From Cohnella zeiphila (lineage in GTDB: Bacteria > Bacillota > Bacilli > Paenibacillales > Paenibacillaceae): DNA of 64,000 nucleotides. Position numbers and translations under genes: made by a program. The stretch spans positions 239,865 to 303,864 of the forward strand of contig NZ_JACJVO010000024.1 of the NCBI RefSeq assembly GCF_014212055.1. The letters run 5' to 3'. Of this stretch, positions 7,545 to 16,900 are shown one piece after another (the first letter of the stretch is position 1; every line of letters begins with the position of its first letter). The notes under the pieces were generated by a model, which did no database searches, was not told where the DNA came from, and saw nothing but the letters and a program-made list of their open reading frames with translations.

Positions 7545-8217
7545 TGCCTGTCACCGCCGGCAGCTTCAGCGTCTGGCCGATTTTTAACGATTTGACCTGA
7601 GCGTCGCTGATCTTGTTCAACTTCTGAATCTCTTTCCATCGCGAACCGTCCCCCAATGTCATCTGGGCAATCTTCCACAACGAATCTCCGGAGACGACGG
7701 TGTAGGTCTTCGGCGGAACTCGGTCGTCCGGCCGCTTCGGCGCCGACTTGGTTACGGTTGCCGCTCCGCCTGACGATTTAACGGTCGGCTTCAGGGCGGA
7801 GTAGAAGCGATATTCCTTCAGCTTAAGAGAATACTCGATATCTCCCGCCGCCCCGGCCCGTTCCTTCCATTCGAACGACTCGATGCTGGCCGCCGTGTTG
7901 ACTTCCATGGTGGAACCCCTGTATACGAATCGAATCGGCCATTTGGACTCCCACCAGCGCATAATGTAATCGACATAGGCTTTCGGGTGAAGCAAGACCG
8001 TCGCGGTCACGAACGGATAATTCTGCGCCGGAAAAAAGCTATCGATCGTGTACTCGGCAAGATTGCGGTCCTTGATGACGTTGATTTTACCGAGACCGTA
8101 CACGTCGTGTCCGGCTCCGTCCCCGCCCATGCTGACTCCAATCTCCTCCGGCAGCACCGGGAGGTCGAAGCCCTCTTCTTGACTGTTCCAGCTCAGCCAA
8201 ATGCCATACGCCATCAA
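7534..8217 (-). CDS. xkdP: LysM tail protein (XkdP)
   Basis: The 227-residue product has a phage-specific N-terminal domain (LPVLPEEIGVSMGGDGAGHD, then INVIKDRNLAEYTIDSFFP) and a C-terminal LysM domain of about 48 residues (TYTVVSGDSLWKIAQ to IGQTLKLP). LysM binds peptidoglycan, matching the role of XkdP as the tape-measure-proximal hub protein that meets the cell wall. Its ATG overlaps the tape-measure stop. Confidence 0.9.
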   Translation of the reverse strand: MMAYGIWLSWNSQEEGFDLPVLPEEIGVSMGGDGAGHDVYGLGKINVIKDRNLAEYTIDSFFPAQNYPFVTATVLLHPKAYVDYIMRWWESKWPIRFVYRGSTMEVNTAASIESFEWKERAGAAGDIEYSLKLKEYRFYSALKPTVKSSGGAATVTKSAPKRPDDRVPPKTYTVVSGDSLWKIAQMTLGDGSRWKEIQKLNKISDAQVKSLKIGQTLKLPAVTGSGG

Positions 8218-9944
8218 CCGTACACCCCCTGAGCCGACGATGCGATCTGTTCGTGCAGCCTGTCCGAAATGTTGGCGATGATCTCGTCCACCGAACGGCC
8301 GTCCTGCCGAACATGTGTATCTCCGAAGGAAAGAGAAGGCTGCAACGTGACGAAGTTCTGAATGTTCTTCATCTCCGCCAGCTCGCGCATCGTTTTCAAG
8401 TCCTCGGAGGAGACGTCGACCGAATCGTTGATCTTGCCGACCTCGTTCACCTTGTTGATATCGGACAAGGGGGTTCCCGGCAGTTTGATGTCCTCATAAG
8501 GGTTCTTGGGGAGAGCGGGAGGTTTCTGCTGGTCTGTCATTTTCCCCATCTTTCCCAACGAGTCGAGGCCTAGTTTCTTCTTGATATTATCGACATTGAA
8601 GTTTTCGGTAAAGTTGGCTGCCGCGTCAAACGTTCCGGTTATGCCCTTCTGCATCTCGGCTTTCAACTTGCTGCTATCCACCTTCTCAAGTTGGAGATCG
8701 ACATCGACGGATAATCCCAGGAAGTTTCCCACAGCATGAATGACTTTGTTGATCCCCGACAGCAGCAGGTTAATCGCATCAATCGCTCCATTTACGAAGC
8801 CTGTAATGACGTCGATAATCCAACCGGCCGCTTGAGCAATGATTTCGCCTAACGACCTGAACGTGTTCGCGACATAGTCGCGAACAGGCTGCAAAGTGGC
8901 GATCAAGGCCAGAAGCGCCGTGATCAGACCGACAATCAATCCGATCATGAAAGGGATCGGATTCGCCCACATGGCCATGTTAAGGCCCAACTGAATCGCG
9001 GTTGCCATCGTCACTACCGCGCGATAGGCGGCGACGAGCCCCGTCCAGATGGCTTGAGCGGCGCTGACCGCAAGCAAAATCCCATAGTATGCGCCAAAGG
9101 CGGCTACGATTCCAATGACGAGCGGAGCGATAACCGGAAGCGCATATAAGAATGCGTCCCACATTCCTTGGGCGATGCCTTGGACAAAGGAGATTCCCTG
9201 TCCGATCATTTCAAATGCCCAGTTGAAAAAGTCAACGATCCCTTGAACAACCTGTTGAGCCGAGATACCGAGGCTGTCAAGGTAAGTTAGGATTAAAGTG
9301 ATAACGCCCATAACGGCCAGCATCGGCAGTGCATTCGAGACCGCCTGAATGCCGCCGGTCAACCCGCTGAACAGGCCTTTCCCTTGATCCTTGTTCAACC
9401 CGGAGATGAGTTGCCCGATCGAATCGGTCACCTTCCGAATAGGCTCGCTCGCCTCATTGAACTGAGAGACCCACTCCGCTGTTTTGTCCTTCGCCTTTGT
9501 GATCGCTTGTTCAAAGCTTTTTGCAGCGTTCATGCCTTCGGTTAGCGCCTTCGGTAGAGACGGCGCCGTGGCTTGTGCCCCGTCTCCGCCCTGACTCCCG
9601 GAGTTAAGAGCATCCGTCATCTTCTGGCCGGGGCTTGCGCTGGCCGCCTCCGAAACGACGGGACTGTTGTCCTTCAACGCGCTTTGGCCGGAAGCGCCAA
9701 GCCGGGTCATCAACTGAGCCGTTGCCGCATAAGACTGGCGCGTCTGGTCTGCAACGGCCAACACCTTTTGCTGCAATTGCAATTGCGTCTTGGTGCTGTC
9801 GTTAGCCAGGTTGAGATGGAATGCGGCATTCGCAATCGAATCCGACCATGGAGCAAAGTCGACGGCCTTGCTGATAGATTGGATGGAATCGAGCCGGGAT
9901 AAGAACGAATCGAACACTTTCAACCCCATGCTGACGGTCGCCAT
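8214..9944 (-). CDS. xkdO: Tail tape-measure protein (short)
   Basis: The 576-residue protein has an N-terminal helical part (residues about 45-100 with KTQLQLQQKVLAVADQTRQS). A long hydrophobic central block carries several membrane-spanning-like segments (about 200-390), and the C-terminus is helical. This is the tape-measure pattern. I start at ATG 9944 because GAGGTG lies 9 bases ahead; a GTG at 9956 is the upstream option. It is much shorter than PBSX XkdO, so the tail should be short (the usual 0.15 nm per residue gives roughly 85 nm). It lies between the frameshifted chaperone and the LysM protein, as expected. Confidence 0.85.
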   Translation of the reverse strand: MATVSMGLKVFDSFLSRLDSIQSISKAVDFAPWSDSIANAAFHLNLANDSTKTQLQLQQKVLAVADQTRQSYAATAQLMTRLGASGQSALKDNSPVVSEAASASPGQKMTDALNSGSQGGDGAQATAPSLPKALTEGMNAAKSFEQAITKAKDKTAEWVSQFNEASEPIRKVTDSIGQLISGLNKDQGKGLFSGLTGGIQAVSNALPMLAVMGVITLILTYLDSLGISAQQVVQGIVDFFNWAFEMIGQGISFVQGIAQGMWDAFLYALPVIAPLVIGIVAAFGAYYGILLAVSAAQAIWTGLVAAYRAVVTMATAIQLGLNMAMWANPIPFMIGLIVGLITALLALIATLQPVRDYVANTFRSLGEIIAQAAGWIIDVITGFVNGAIDAINLLLSGINKVIHAVGNFLGLSVDVDLQLEKVDSSKLKAEMQKGITGTFDAAANFTENFNVDNIKKKLGLDSLGKMGKMTDQQKPPALPKNPYEDIKLPGTPLSDINKVNEVGKINDSVDVSSEDLKTMRELAEMKNIQNFVTLQPSLSFGDTHVRQDGRSVDEIIANISDRLHEQIASSAQGVYG

Positions 9945-9971
9945 TTCACGATTCACCTCTTTTCCCCGAAA

Positions 9972-10001
9972 AATAGAGCGCCTCTCCTGGAGGAGAGGCG
10001 C
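9972..10001 (-). terminator. Intra-operon terminator-like hairpin
   Basis: A perfect 10-bp stem GCGCCTCTCC/GGAGAGGCGC with a 4-base loop is followed on the minus strand by TCTATTTTTC. It lies between the tail chaperone and the tape-measure gene. It looks intrinsic and could lower expression of the tape measure and baseplate relative to sheath and tube. Confidence 0.65.
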
Positions 10002-10026
10002 CGTCCGTGCTCCCCGCGATGCGGGA

Positions 10027-10616
10027 CTAACGAGCCTTCTTCCGGCTCTTTCTCTCTTGCTCGACGCGGATGTCGATCATGGCGAAGATCGCCGCCTTTT
10101 CGCGGCGACTCATCTTTACCAGCTCGTGAGGCAAAATGCGCAGCTCGTGGAGGGCGTAGTAGGCGTAGGTCGCTTCCCCGTCGCCCTCTTCGATCAGTTT
10201 TTTACCTCATCGACCAGCTCGTTCATATCTTTATCGTAGCCGTTGATCTCCTGAACCTTCTGGATCAGGTTCACGTATTCGCCGGCTCGCAGCATTTTGC
10301 GCAGCAGATTCTCGGCGCCCAGGACGCCGTAAGACTTCTGCAGCTCCGCATCTTTCAGGTTCGGGAAAACGACGCAGGCGACGGCCATCTTGGCCAGGTA
10401 CTCCTCCGTGCTCGTCTCGGTCGTATACTGCCCGCCTTTTCCCTTCACCCGCCGGGTGGCCGCTTTCCGGCATTCTTCGTCCTCGGCCGCGGTAATGCTT
10501 CGCAGCTTCCACGGCACCGGATGGCCGTCCCGGTCCTGGAACCGTTCGGAGACGACGAGCGTCTCCGTCACGTCGCCCGCCGCATTCTCCGCGAAAAAAG
10601 CGCTCAAATCGCTCAT
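10027..10616 (-). CDS. Tail chaperone frameshift product (XkdN-extended)
   Basis: If ribosomes slip -1 on A AAA AAC (10197-10203), translation of the 140-residue chaperone continues as LIEEGDGEATYAYYALHELR and on to RSRKKAR, stopping at TAG 10027-10029. That gives about 196 residues. No separate start with a ribosome site opens this 56-codon extension, and its ILPHELVKMSRREKAAIFA stretch is typical of the second (T-like) part of tail chaperones in this position. A dual-product chaperone acting on the tape measure is standard in long-tailed phages. Confidence 0.8.
10194..10616 (-). CDS. xkdN: Tail assembly chaperone XkdN (short form)
   Basis: This 140-residue protein lies between the tube and tape-measure genes and belongs to the phage tail assembly chaperone (XkdN-like) family. 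It has an N-terminal MSDLSAFFAENAAGDVTETL, a central LRSITAAEDEECRKAA and AKMAVACVVFPNLKDAELQ followed by YGVLGAENLL. The stop TGA follows immediately after the slippery heptamer, as in other gene G/GT pairs. It keeps the tape measure soluble during tail assembly. Confidence 0.87.
   Translation of the reverse strand: MSDLSAFFAENAAGDVTETLVVSERFQDRDGHPVPWKLRSITAAEDEECRKAATRRVKGKGGQYTTETSTEEYLAKMAVACVVFPNLKDAELQKSYGVLGAENLLRKMLRAGEYVNLIQKVQEINGYDKDMNELVDEVKN
10197..10203 (-). promoter_or_regulatory. -1 programmed frameshift slippery site A AAA AAC
   Basis: On the minus strand the codons GTA AAA AAC TGA contain the canonical X XXY YYZ heptamer with the stop directly behind it. The -1 frame stays open for 56 further codons with family-like sequence. 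Confidence 0.85.
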
Positions 10617-10640
10617 GCCTGTGATTCCTCCTTCTTATTT

Positions 10641-11105
10641 TTAGCCGAGCACCGGCGCGTTGAAATCGTGGTCGACGCTCACGTCGTCGAAGGTGAAGTC
10701 GATGTCCTCGTCCAGCGCCGCGCTGTCCGTGTCCAGCTTGGCGACGATGACCTTGTTCAGGTTGACGTTCTTCAGCGTCACCGTCTGGTAGCCGACGGTG
10801 GAGCCGGGATCCTCGTTGACGACCTGGACGGTGAAATACGTGTCCTTGCCGCTCCGGATGTAGTCCACCATCAACTCGCGGAACCGCGACGTGACGTAAT
10901 AGATCGTCATCGTGCCGCTGCCGGACCAGCCGGTCGCCTTATGCTGCGTGCCGCGCCGGCCGAGCGTCTTGATGTCGGCCTTCTCCTTTTCGACGGTCGC
11001 TTCGAGCTTCTTGATGTAGAACATCTCCTCGACCTGGCCGTTGATCGTCGCGTAAGCGCGGCCCTCCTGGCCGTTGATCGTGTCGCTCGCCTTGAGAAAA
11101 GACAT
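10641..11105 (-). CDS. xkdM: Tail tube protein (XkdM-like)
   Basis: The 154-residue protein matches the XkdM/DUF2001 tube family: ASDTINGQEGRAYATINGQV at the N-terminus, LGRRGTQHKATGWSGSGTMT in the middle and a FTFDDVSVDHDFN ending. It polymerises as the inner tube of a contractile tail. It directly follows the sheath gene with one base between stop and start. Confidence 0.92.
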   Translation of the reverse strand: MSFLKASDTINGQEGRAYATINGQVEEMFYIKKLEATVEKEKADIKTLGRRGTQHKATGWSGSGTMTIYYVTSRFRELMVDYIRSGKDTYFTVQVVNEDPGSTVGYQTVTLKNVNLNKVIVAKLDTDSAALDEDIDFTFDDVSVDHDFNAPVLG

Positions 11106-11106
11106 G

Positions 11107-12426
11107 TTACTTCACCTTCACTTTCATGTAAATTTTCTCGATCGAATCGACCGGCTGAACGTGCAGCTCGACGTACACGCTGTCCGATTCGGTGCCGGCC
11201 GCCACGCTGACATCCGTCTTGGCATCGAAGTTCTGGATTGCGCCGGCGTTCTGCAGGCTTTCCAGGTAGCTCGCGATCTCCGTCTGCAGCAGGCTACGGC
11301 CGTCGGTGTCGTTGTTCACTTTGCCGAGATAATAGGATTCGAAAATGCGCTTGAAATCGTTGGCGATGCCGTCGAGCGTCCGGATGACGCGGTTTTTGCG
11401 GAACGGCTTGCCCTTGTCCGGGGTGAAGCTTGTCAGGCTGTTGATGTCCTGCTCGACGATCGCTTTCCCGTTGCTCGACGTGAACAGGAACTCGCCCGCT
11501 TCGAGAGCGGCCTCGATCTGGGAGTTCGTGTATCGGGGGGCGGCGTCCGTGGCATCGTCATAGGCTTTGTAAGTCAAAGACTCGGCGATCGTGGCCGCGG
11601 CGGTGGCGCCCGCTACCCAAGCGGTGGCCTGGGCTGCCGTCAGTACTGTGCCGTCCGTAAGCACGACGCCGTTTTTGACGGAGATGACCCCTTCGTGGTC
11701 GGCCGTCGGGTCGTTCTCCAGCACGACCTGGATCTTCTTCCCTTCGTCGTCCCGCAGGCGGCGGGCGAAGGCCGCGTACACCCCTTTGAGCGTACTGTCC
11801 GTGGAGGACAAAGCGACCGTCTGAAAATCCTCCAGCTCAAGCGCCGCCAGAAAATCGGTGTGATCGGCATTGGTCGCCGTTCCGTCGGCCCCTCCGGTCA
11901 GGGTAGCGCCGGCAGACTCCGTCAGGGCGCCCGTACCGGACCAGGTCACCCATGCGTTCGGCTTCAGATCCTCGGCGACGGAGACGCCGGGCTGCGTATC
12001 CTGCGCTTCCCCGTTCAGCAGGGTGACGACATCGAATTTGTTCTCGTCGTCGGCGCTCGCCTGAACGGCGATGGCGAGATCGTTGCCGCGAACGCCGCCG
12101 TATAGCGCCGTCGCCGTCAAACCGCCGATAGCGATCGTCGCTTTCGTTCCGGCGTTGAGCCGGTAGAGCAGCAGCGTCTGGGCGCGCTTCAGCGCCTCCC
12201 GAACGAGCAACAGCTGCGGAGAAGAAATATCATAGCCGAGCAGCCCGCTTACGTCGTCGCCCGACTGGATGCTCATCATCGTTTTGGCCGGTCCCCACGG
12301 AAGCGTCAGTCCGAGCGCCGCGACGCCGCGATCCCCGACCGTTCCGAGAGAAGCGCCCTCGCTCGCGAAATTGATATAAACGCCGGGACGTACTTTATTT
12401 TGCGCAACCCAAGTTCCACCCGCCAT
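11107..12426 (-). CDS. xkdK: Contractile tail sheath protein (XkdK-like)
   Basis: The 439-residue sheath protein starts with the family signature VRPGVYINFASEG and GDRGVAALGLTLPWGPA and ends with a domain containing VEQDINSLTSFTPDKGKPFR followed by NRVIRTLDGIANDF. Residues about 130-260 form the variable outer domain. Its presence shows that the tail is contractile (myovirus or R-type tailocin), not siphovirus. Confidence 0.94.
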   Translation of the reverse strand: MAGGTWVAQNKVRPGVYINFASEGASLGTVGDRGVAALGLTLPWGPAKTMMSIQSGDDVSGLLGYDISSPQLLLVREALKRAQTLLLYRLNAGTKATIAIGGLTATALYGGVRGNDLAIAVQASADDENKFDVVTLLNGEAQDTQPGVSVAEDLKPNAWVTWSGTGALTESAGATLTGGADGTATNADHTDFLAALELEDFQTVALSSTDSTLKGVYAAFARRLRDDEGKKIQVVLENDPTADHEGVISVKNGVVLTDGTVLTAAQATAWVAGATAAATIAESLTYKAYDDATDAAPRYTNSQIEAALEAGEFLFTSSNGKAIVEQDINSLTSFTPDKGKPFRKNRVIRTLDGIANDFKRIFESYYLGKVNNDTDGRSLLQTEIASYLESLQNAGAIQNFDAKTDVSVAAGTESDSVYVELHVQPVDSIEKIYMKVKVK

Positions 12427-12427
12427 T

Positions 12428-12631
12428 TTATTTCACCGTCCTTTTTCCGAAGTCTTCGATCAGCCGTACGGCCGCATCGATCGTATACGTTTGATTTTCA
12501 GCCAGTACGGCCGACAAAATGTCCCTCTGCTGCGGAGTGAACCGCTTGGCCGCCAGCAACTGCTCCTTGCGGAACGTCGCCTCCGGCTTATTCTCCGGCC
12601 CGTTGGTCGGCTCTGCTTGCTTCCTGCTCAT
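12428..12631 (-). CDS. Small conserved tail-operon protein (67 aa)
   Basis: A charged 67-residue protein with a helical C-terminal half (FTPQQRDILSAVLAENQTYT followed by DAAVRLIEDF). Short proteins of this kind commonly sit between the terminator and sheath genes in Firmicute PBSX-like tails. No domain recognised. It overlaps the upstream gene by four bases and ends one base before the sheath start. Confidence 0.7.
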   Translation of the reverse strand: MSRKQAEPTNGPENKPEATFRKEQLLAAKRFTPQQRDILSAVLAENQTYTIDAAVRLIEDFGKRTVK

Positions 12632-13050
12632 AAGATCGTTTCCTCCATGTCCGCCGAAGCCATAAGCGGCGACGGGGCGATTTGCTTGAACATCTCCACT
12701 TCGATCGTGAAAAAGAAATGCAGTATGCCCTCGATGATGACGTGCCGCATCCGGGCGCCGCGCATTTTTCCGGAGCCGATTGGAATGAGCTCCAGCGCTT
12801 CGTAAAGCTTATCCGCGACAGCGTGCGACTCTCCGTAGGGCTCCGCGGTGGACGGAAAGTACTGCACGTCGAACTTGTACGAACGAACGTACCTGCGGCC
12901 CGTCATCCGGGTTTGCCAGACTCGGTGCAGCTTCGCCAAGAAATACGGGCGAGTCGCTTCCACCTCTTCCCCGTACACCGGCACCGCCGGGTCGATCGCG
13001 GCCAGCGTCGCGCTGACCGCATGGCGAACGTCCGTAACCGTGACGTTCAT
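12628..13050 (-). CDS. Tail terminator-like protein (XkdJ/YqbJ position)
   Basis: I start at ATG 13050 (MNVTVTDVRHAVSATLAAID) because GAGAGGAGG precedes it; the frame extends to 13263 but that part runs through a terminator. The 140-residue protein has the pattern of the phage tail terminator fold: FDVQYFP followed by ADKLYEALELI, and a C-terminal HFFFTIEVEMFK strand. It is the first gene of the tail operon. No capsid, portal or terminase genes lie upstream, where the sortase locus begins. Confidence 0.8.
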   Translation of the reverse strand: MNVTVTDVRHAVSATLAAIDPAVPVYGEEVEATRPYFLAKLHRVWQTRMTGRRYVRSYKFDVQYFPSTAEPYGESHAVADKLYEALELIPIGSGKMRGARMRHVIIEGILHFFFTIEVEMFKQIAPSPLMASADMEETIL

Positions 13051-13109
13051 TCTCTCGCCTCCTCTCATCTCTTGGTGGCTTTCGGACGACAACGGCCATG
13101 TGGATGGGC

Positions 13110-13150
13110 AAAAAAAAACACCCCCAACCCACGTATCGTGAGGTTGGAGG
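13110..13150 (-). terminator. Terminator after the sortase gene
   Basis: The minus strand reads CCTCCAACCTCACG, loop ATA, CGTGGGTTGGGGG, followed by a run of about nine T. It closes the adhesin-sortase transcript just before the tail operon. A closely similar hairpin ends the SLH gene at 20571-20611. Confidence 0.9.
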
Positions 13151-13177
13151 CTGAATTCCGTATTTTTCTCACTACCG

Positions 13178-13957
13178 TCATGAACGCCTTCGAGCGACCA
13201 CCGCCAATCGACCGTTGGCTGTCGAGTACTCGCACGTGGACAGTACCATAAGCTTGTCGCCATACCGGGCTGTCACGCCCGTGTCGTAAAGAGCGAGCTT
13301 CTTGATGTTCTGAACATACGATTCGAACTCGGCCGGCGTTGTGGCCTTCTCAATCTGGTAGTATTTAAACACGTCGTCTGATTTGCGATAAACTTTTGAC
13401 AGAATAACGGCAACGATCTCATACTCTTCCTTTTCGTAAAGCGTATCGAACTGGAACGCAGCATGCTCCTTATAGAAGCTTTCTTTCTTGTACTTCAACA
13501 AGTCTGCAAACATCCGGCCGCTTTTCATGTCATGTCCATGAATCAGCAAGATGTCCGAACCGTTTATCCTGCTGTGCTCGTCCAAAAAGGGAAGTCCGTC
13601 TTTGTCTTTCTTTTTATCGAAATCATGGTTGAGATAGAACTGTGCATCCTGCAGGTTCTGCATGATCGGGTAATTGATTCGGGTGCCGTCAATCTTCAGC
13701 CAACCGGCAATGTCCGGATTCCTCCGGTAAAGCTCTTGGAATTCGGGAAGCATGGCCGGCGCATCCGTCTTCGCGGTCGAAGAAGAGGGGATGGCCTCCC
13801 CTCCGCCTTTATTCGACTCTTCTTCCCAAACCTGTGCAATCTCTTTTATTTTCTTCCGTTCGGCAAAATCCTGCATGGAGGACCTTGCCATTGCGGCCAG
13901 GGAAAACACCAGCAGAAGCAGGGAAAAAGCGATAAGAATTTTTCTGGTTTTACTCAT
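13178..13957 (-). CDS. srtB: Class B sortase
   Basis: The 259-residue transpeptidase has an N-terminal signal anchor (residues 7-24) and a SrtB-type catalytic domain. The catalytic residues are visible: His142 in IHGHDMKSGRMF, Cys242 in LSTCEYS and Arg250 in NGRLAVVARR. The insertion before Cys (EYEIVAVILSKVYRKSDDVF and on) is the extra helix-rich element of class B enzymes. It starts 19 bases after the stop of the giant VPKTG protein, so it is cotranscribed and presumably anchors that protein to peptidoglycan outside the membrane. Confidence 0.93.
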   Translation of the reverse strand: MSKTRKILIAFSLLLLVFSLAAMARSSMQDFAERKKIKEIAQVWEEESNKGGGEAIPSSSTAKTDAPAMLPEFQELYRRNPDIAGWLKIDGTRINYPIMQNLQDAQFYLNHDFDKKKDKDGLPFLDEHSRINGSDILLIHGHDMKSGRMFADLLKYKKESFYKEHAAFQFDTLYEKEEYEIVAVILSKVYRKSDDVFKYYQIEKATTPAEFESYVQNIKKLALYDTGVTARYGDKLMVLSTCEYSTANGRLAVVARRRS

Positions 13958-13976
13958 TTTCTTACCGCCTTTCCGG

Positions 13977-16900
13977 TTACTGAATGACTTTCTTCTTCTT
14001 GCCGCCGAGCAGACAAAGTCCGATCGTAATCAAGGACATCAGCGCCAGAGCCAGATAGAAGATTGGCGGCACGCTGTTATCCCCTGTTTTAGGAACGTTG
14101 TCCAACTCGTTATTGCCGTTGTTGCCTGACCCGGGTTTGCCAGGTTCGGGACTGGCGGTCCCGGGGTTCCCCGTTCCGGGATTAGCGGTTCCGGGGTTCG
14201 CCGGATCAGTCCCGGGGTTCCCCGTTCCGGGATTGGCGGTCCCGGGATTCGCCGGCTCAGTCCCCGGGTTTTCCGTTCCGGGATTGTCGGTTCCGGGGTT
14301 CGCCGGATCAGTCCCCGGGTTCGCCGTTCCGGGATTGCCGTTTCCGGGGCTCACCGGGTCAGACCCCGGGTTTTCCGTTCCGGGACCGACGGGACCGGGG
14401 CCGCCGCCACCGGAGCTTATCGGCTTCAACTGTACATCATAACGTACGATATCGCTTCCGACCGAGATGGTGGTGCTCGTATACGTCTCATACCCGGTTT
14501 TCGTTACAACCAGATAGTAATCCGTGTCCGGGAACACCATGTACGCATAGGCTCCGTTTGCGTCGCTGTTCTGACTCGGGCTGGCATTATCGTTCGGCGC
14601 AAAGCCCGGAATCGCCGGCAGCGTTACTTTCGTGCCCGGCTCAATGCCGTTCGCTTTATTCTTCGGCGTATCCGCATAGTACAGCGTCACTTCGGCGCCT
14701 TCGATCGCTAAGCCGGTCGTTGCGTCCGTAACGGTGCCATAGGGGTCGATGAGCTCCTGGGAGACATTCAGTTCACCGTTCGCCTTCACGTCCAGCTTCG
14801 CATCCCGAATAATCGTCAATTCCTTGCCCGGCGCAACTTCGTAACGAACTTCCATCTTGTAGGTCTCCGCGGATAAGCCATCCGCAGAGAATGCGCCGTT
14901 CGGCTGCAAGCTGAATGCTTTCGGCGCGCCGTTCTCATCCACAACATATTGGCCGTTCGCATCCTGCAAATAAATGCGCATCTTGCCGGCGAGCTCGTTG
15001 TTCAGCAGCAAAGACTGCCCTTCAGGCTGCTTCAGGAGCACGACGCCTACAGCCGTAATGTCCGCCGGAACCACTTCTCCGCCCTTAACATCATTGTCAA
15101 CTTCCGCTTTTTGCGTGAAAGTGATCGGCTCGTCGACGCCATTCACTTTGATGTTTTTCGTAAAGCTGATCGTATAGTCGCCGCCATACGGCACAGGGAG
15201 AAAGTATGCGCCATCGATGTCGGTCGTGATCATGTACTTATCGCCATTCGTTTCGTCGGTGATGACTATGGGCGCATTCGGAATCACTTCGCCCGTTGTG
15301 TTGTCGCGCAGCACCCCGGTGATGGCCGCCGGTACGGCGGTTACCTTCGTGTCGGCGGTCAGATTCCCTTCCGTCAGACTGTCCACCTTAGCCGTGATAT
15401 TGTGATCCTCCGGCGTTGTTGTGTCCAGCTTCGGCGGTGTATAAGGGATGATCGCTTTCCCTTCCGCATCGGTCGTGGCTGTGACTTCCGAATGATCCGG
15501 CAGAATAAAGACGACCTCTTGGTTCGCAACCGGCTTGCCTTCATAATCGGTCAACGTTGCCGTTAGCTGCGAAGGCGTCTTGCCGTCGCCGGGAACGACC
15601 TCAGGATCCGCCGTCAGCGTCAGCTTGCCGGGTAAATACCTTGCATTGACGAATCGGGCTTCGGCAATCTGCTTCTCTATGATCGTACCGCTATACGTCC
15701 GATTGGCCGGGGCGGCGGTGTAATCCTCGCCCGAATAATCGGCCTGGGTGACGATATAACTATCGCCGCTCGGAATTCCTTCAATGGCGACCGTTTCCCC
15801 ATGCTTAAGGGTAATCGTCTCGCCGGATTCAATCGTTCCCACCGTGCCGTCCGACTTTGTGTAGGCGTACGCCTCGCCTGCAGCGGCGTCAGGGAATTGG
15901 ACAGTAAACGCAAAATCCTTGTTCTTGTCCGCCCCGCTGCCTTCCACCGTCTGCCCGATCAGCAGGCCGCCGTATAACATCCGCGTGTTGACGACCTCTG
16001 CTCTATGGTCGCCTTCCTCGACGATGGTACCGGTCGTTTGCCAGTCCGGCCAAGTCGTCGTGTAGCCGTCTTCCGAGTAATCGGTTTCGGTGACGGTGTA
16101 GGTCGTACCCTTGGGAATTTCATCGATGACGGCAGATTCCCCATGTTTGAGAAAGATCCTGCCACCGGATTCGATGGTTCCCGTCGCACCGTCCGACGTC
16201 GTATAAGAATAAGTCTTGCCTGCACCCGCGCCTTCGAAAGTGACGAAGAATTCGAACGCCTTGTTCTTGTCCGCTCCGTTGCCCGCGACCGTCTCCGCGA
16301 TCGTCAGCTTACCTGGAAGGTACTTAGCGTTGATGAACTTCGCTTCGACCGTTTCGTTCTCCACAATGCTGCCAGTACGTGTCAGACTCGCCGGATCGGT
16401 AACGTAACCCTCATCCGTGTAATCCATCTGGTCAATGGTGTAGGTGATGCCATCCGGAATATCCTTTATGGTAATCGTCTGGCCACCTTTCAGCTTAACG
16501 GTTCCGCCGCTGGCCACAGTGCCGCTTATGGAGCCGGAATAGGCATAAGACTTGCCGTTGCTGAAGGTAATCGTATATTCAAATTCCTTGTTCGGGTCCG
16601 CCCCTTTCCCCTCTATCGCCGTGTCCAGCTTCAAATCGCCGGGCACCCACACCGGGGTCGGCACAATCAGCGGATTGGATGAGGTCACGAGCTCACCGTC
16701 CGCAAAAGTGGGGCTGTCTTTCACGTTGGCAACGCGCACCGGGTAAACCGTTGTGGTGGGCAGATAAGTATTCTCATCAATATAGGTCTGCTTCAACTGA
16801 TAGAGCCCCGGTGTAGGGATCAGCAGCATAAGCTTGCCGTTTGCGTCTGTGAACCCTTCGATGGCCTTGCCGTTTTGGTCTTTCGCCGGTGTTTTGCCAT

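Noticed and set aside
2553..13050. A full prophage
   Set aside because: No head, packaging, integration or repressor genes and no att-like flanking repeats seen; only the tail part is present.
14098..14442. Possible Pro/Gly repeat protein on the + strand
   Set aside because: It is the complement of the adhesin spacer repeats, which are in frame with the sorting signal on the minus strand.
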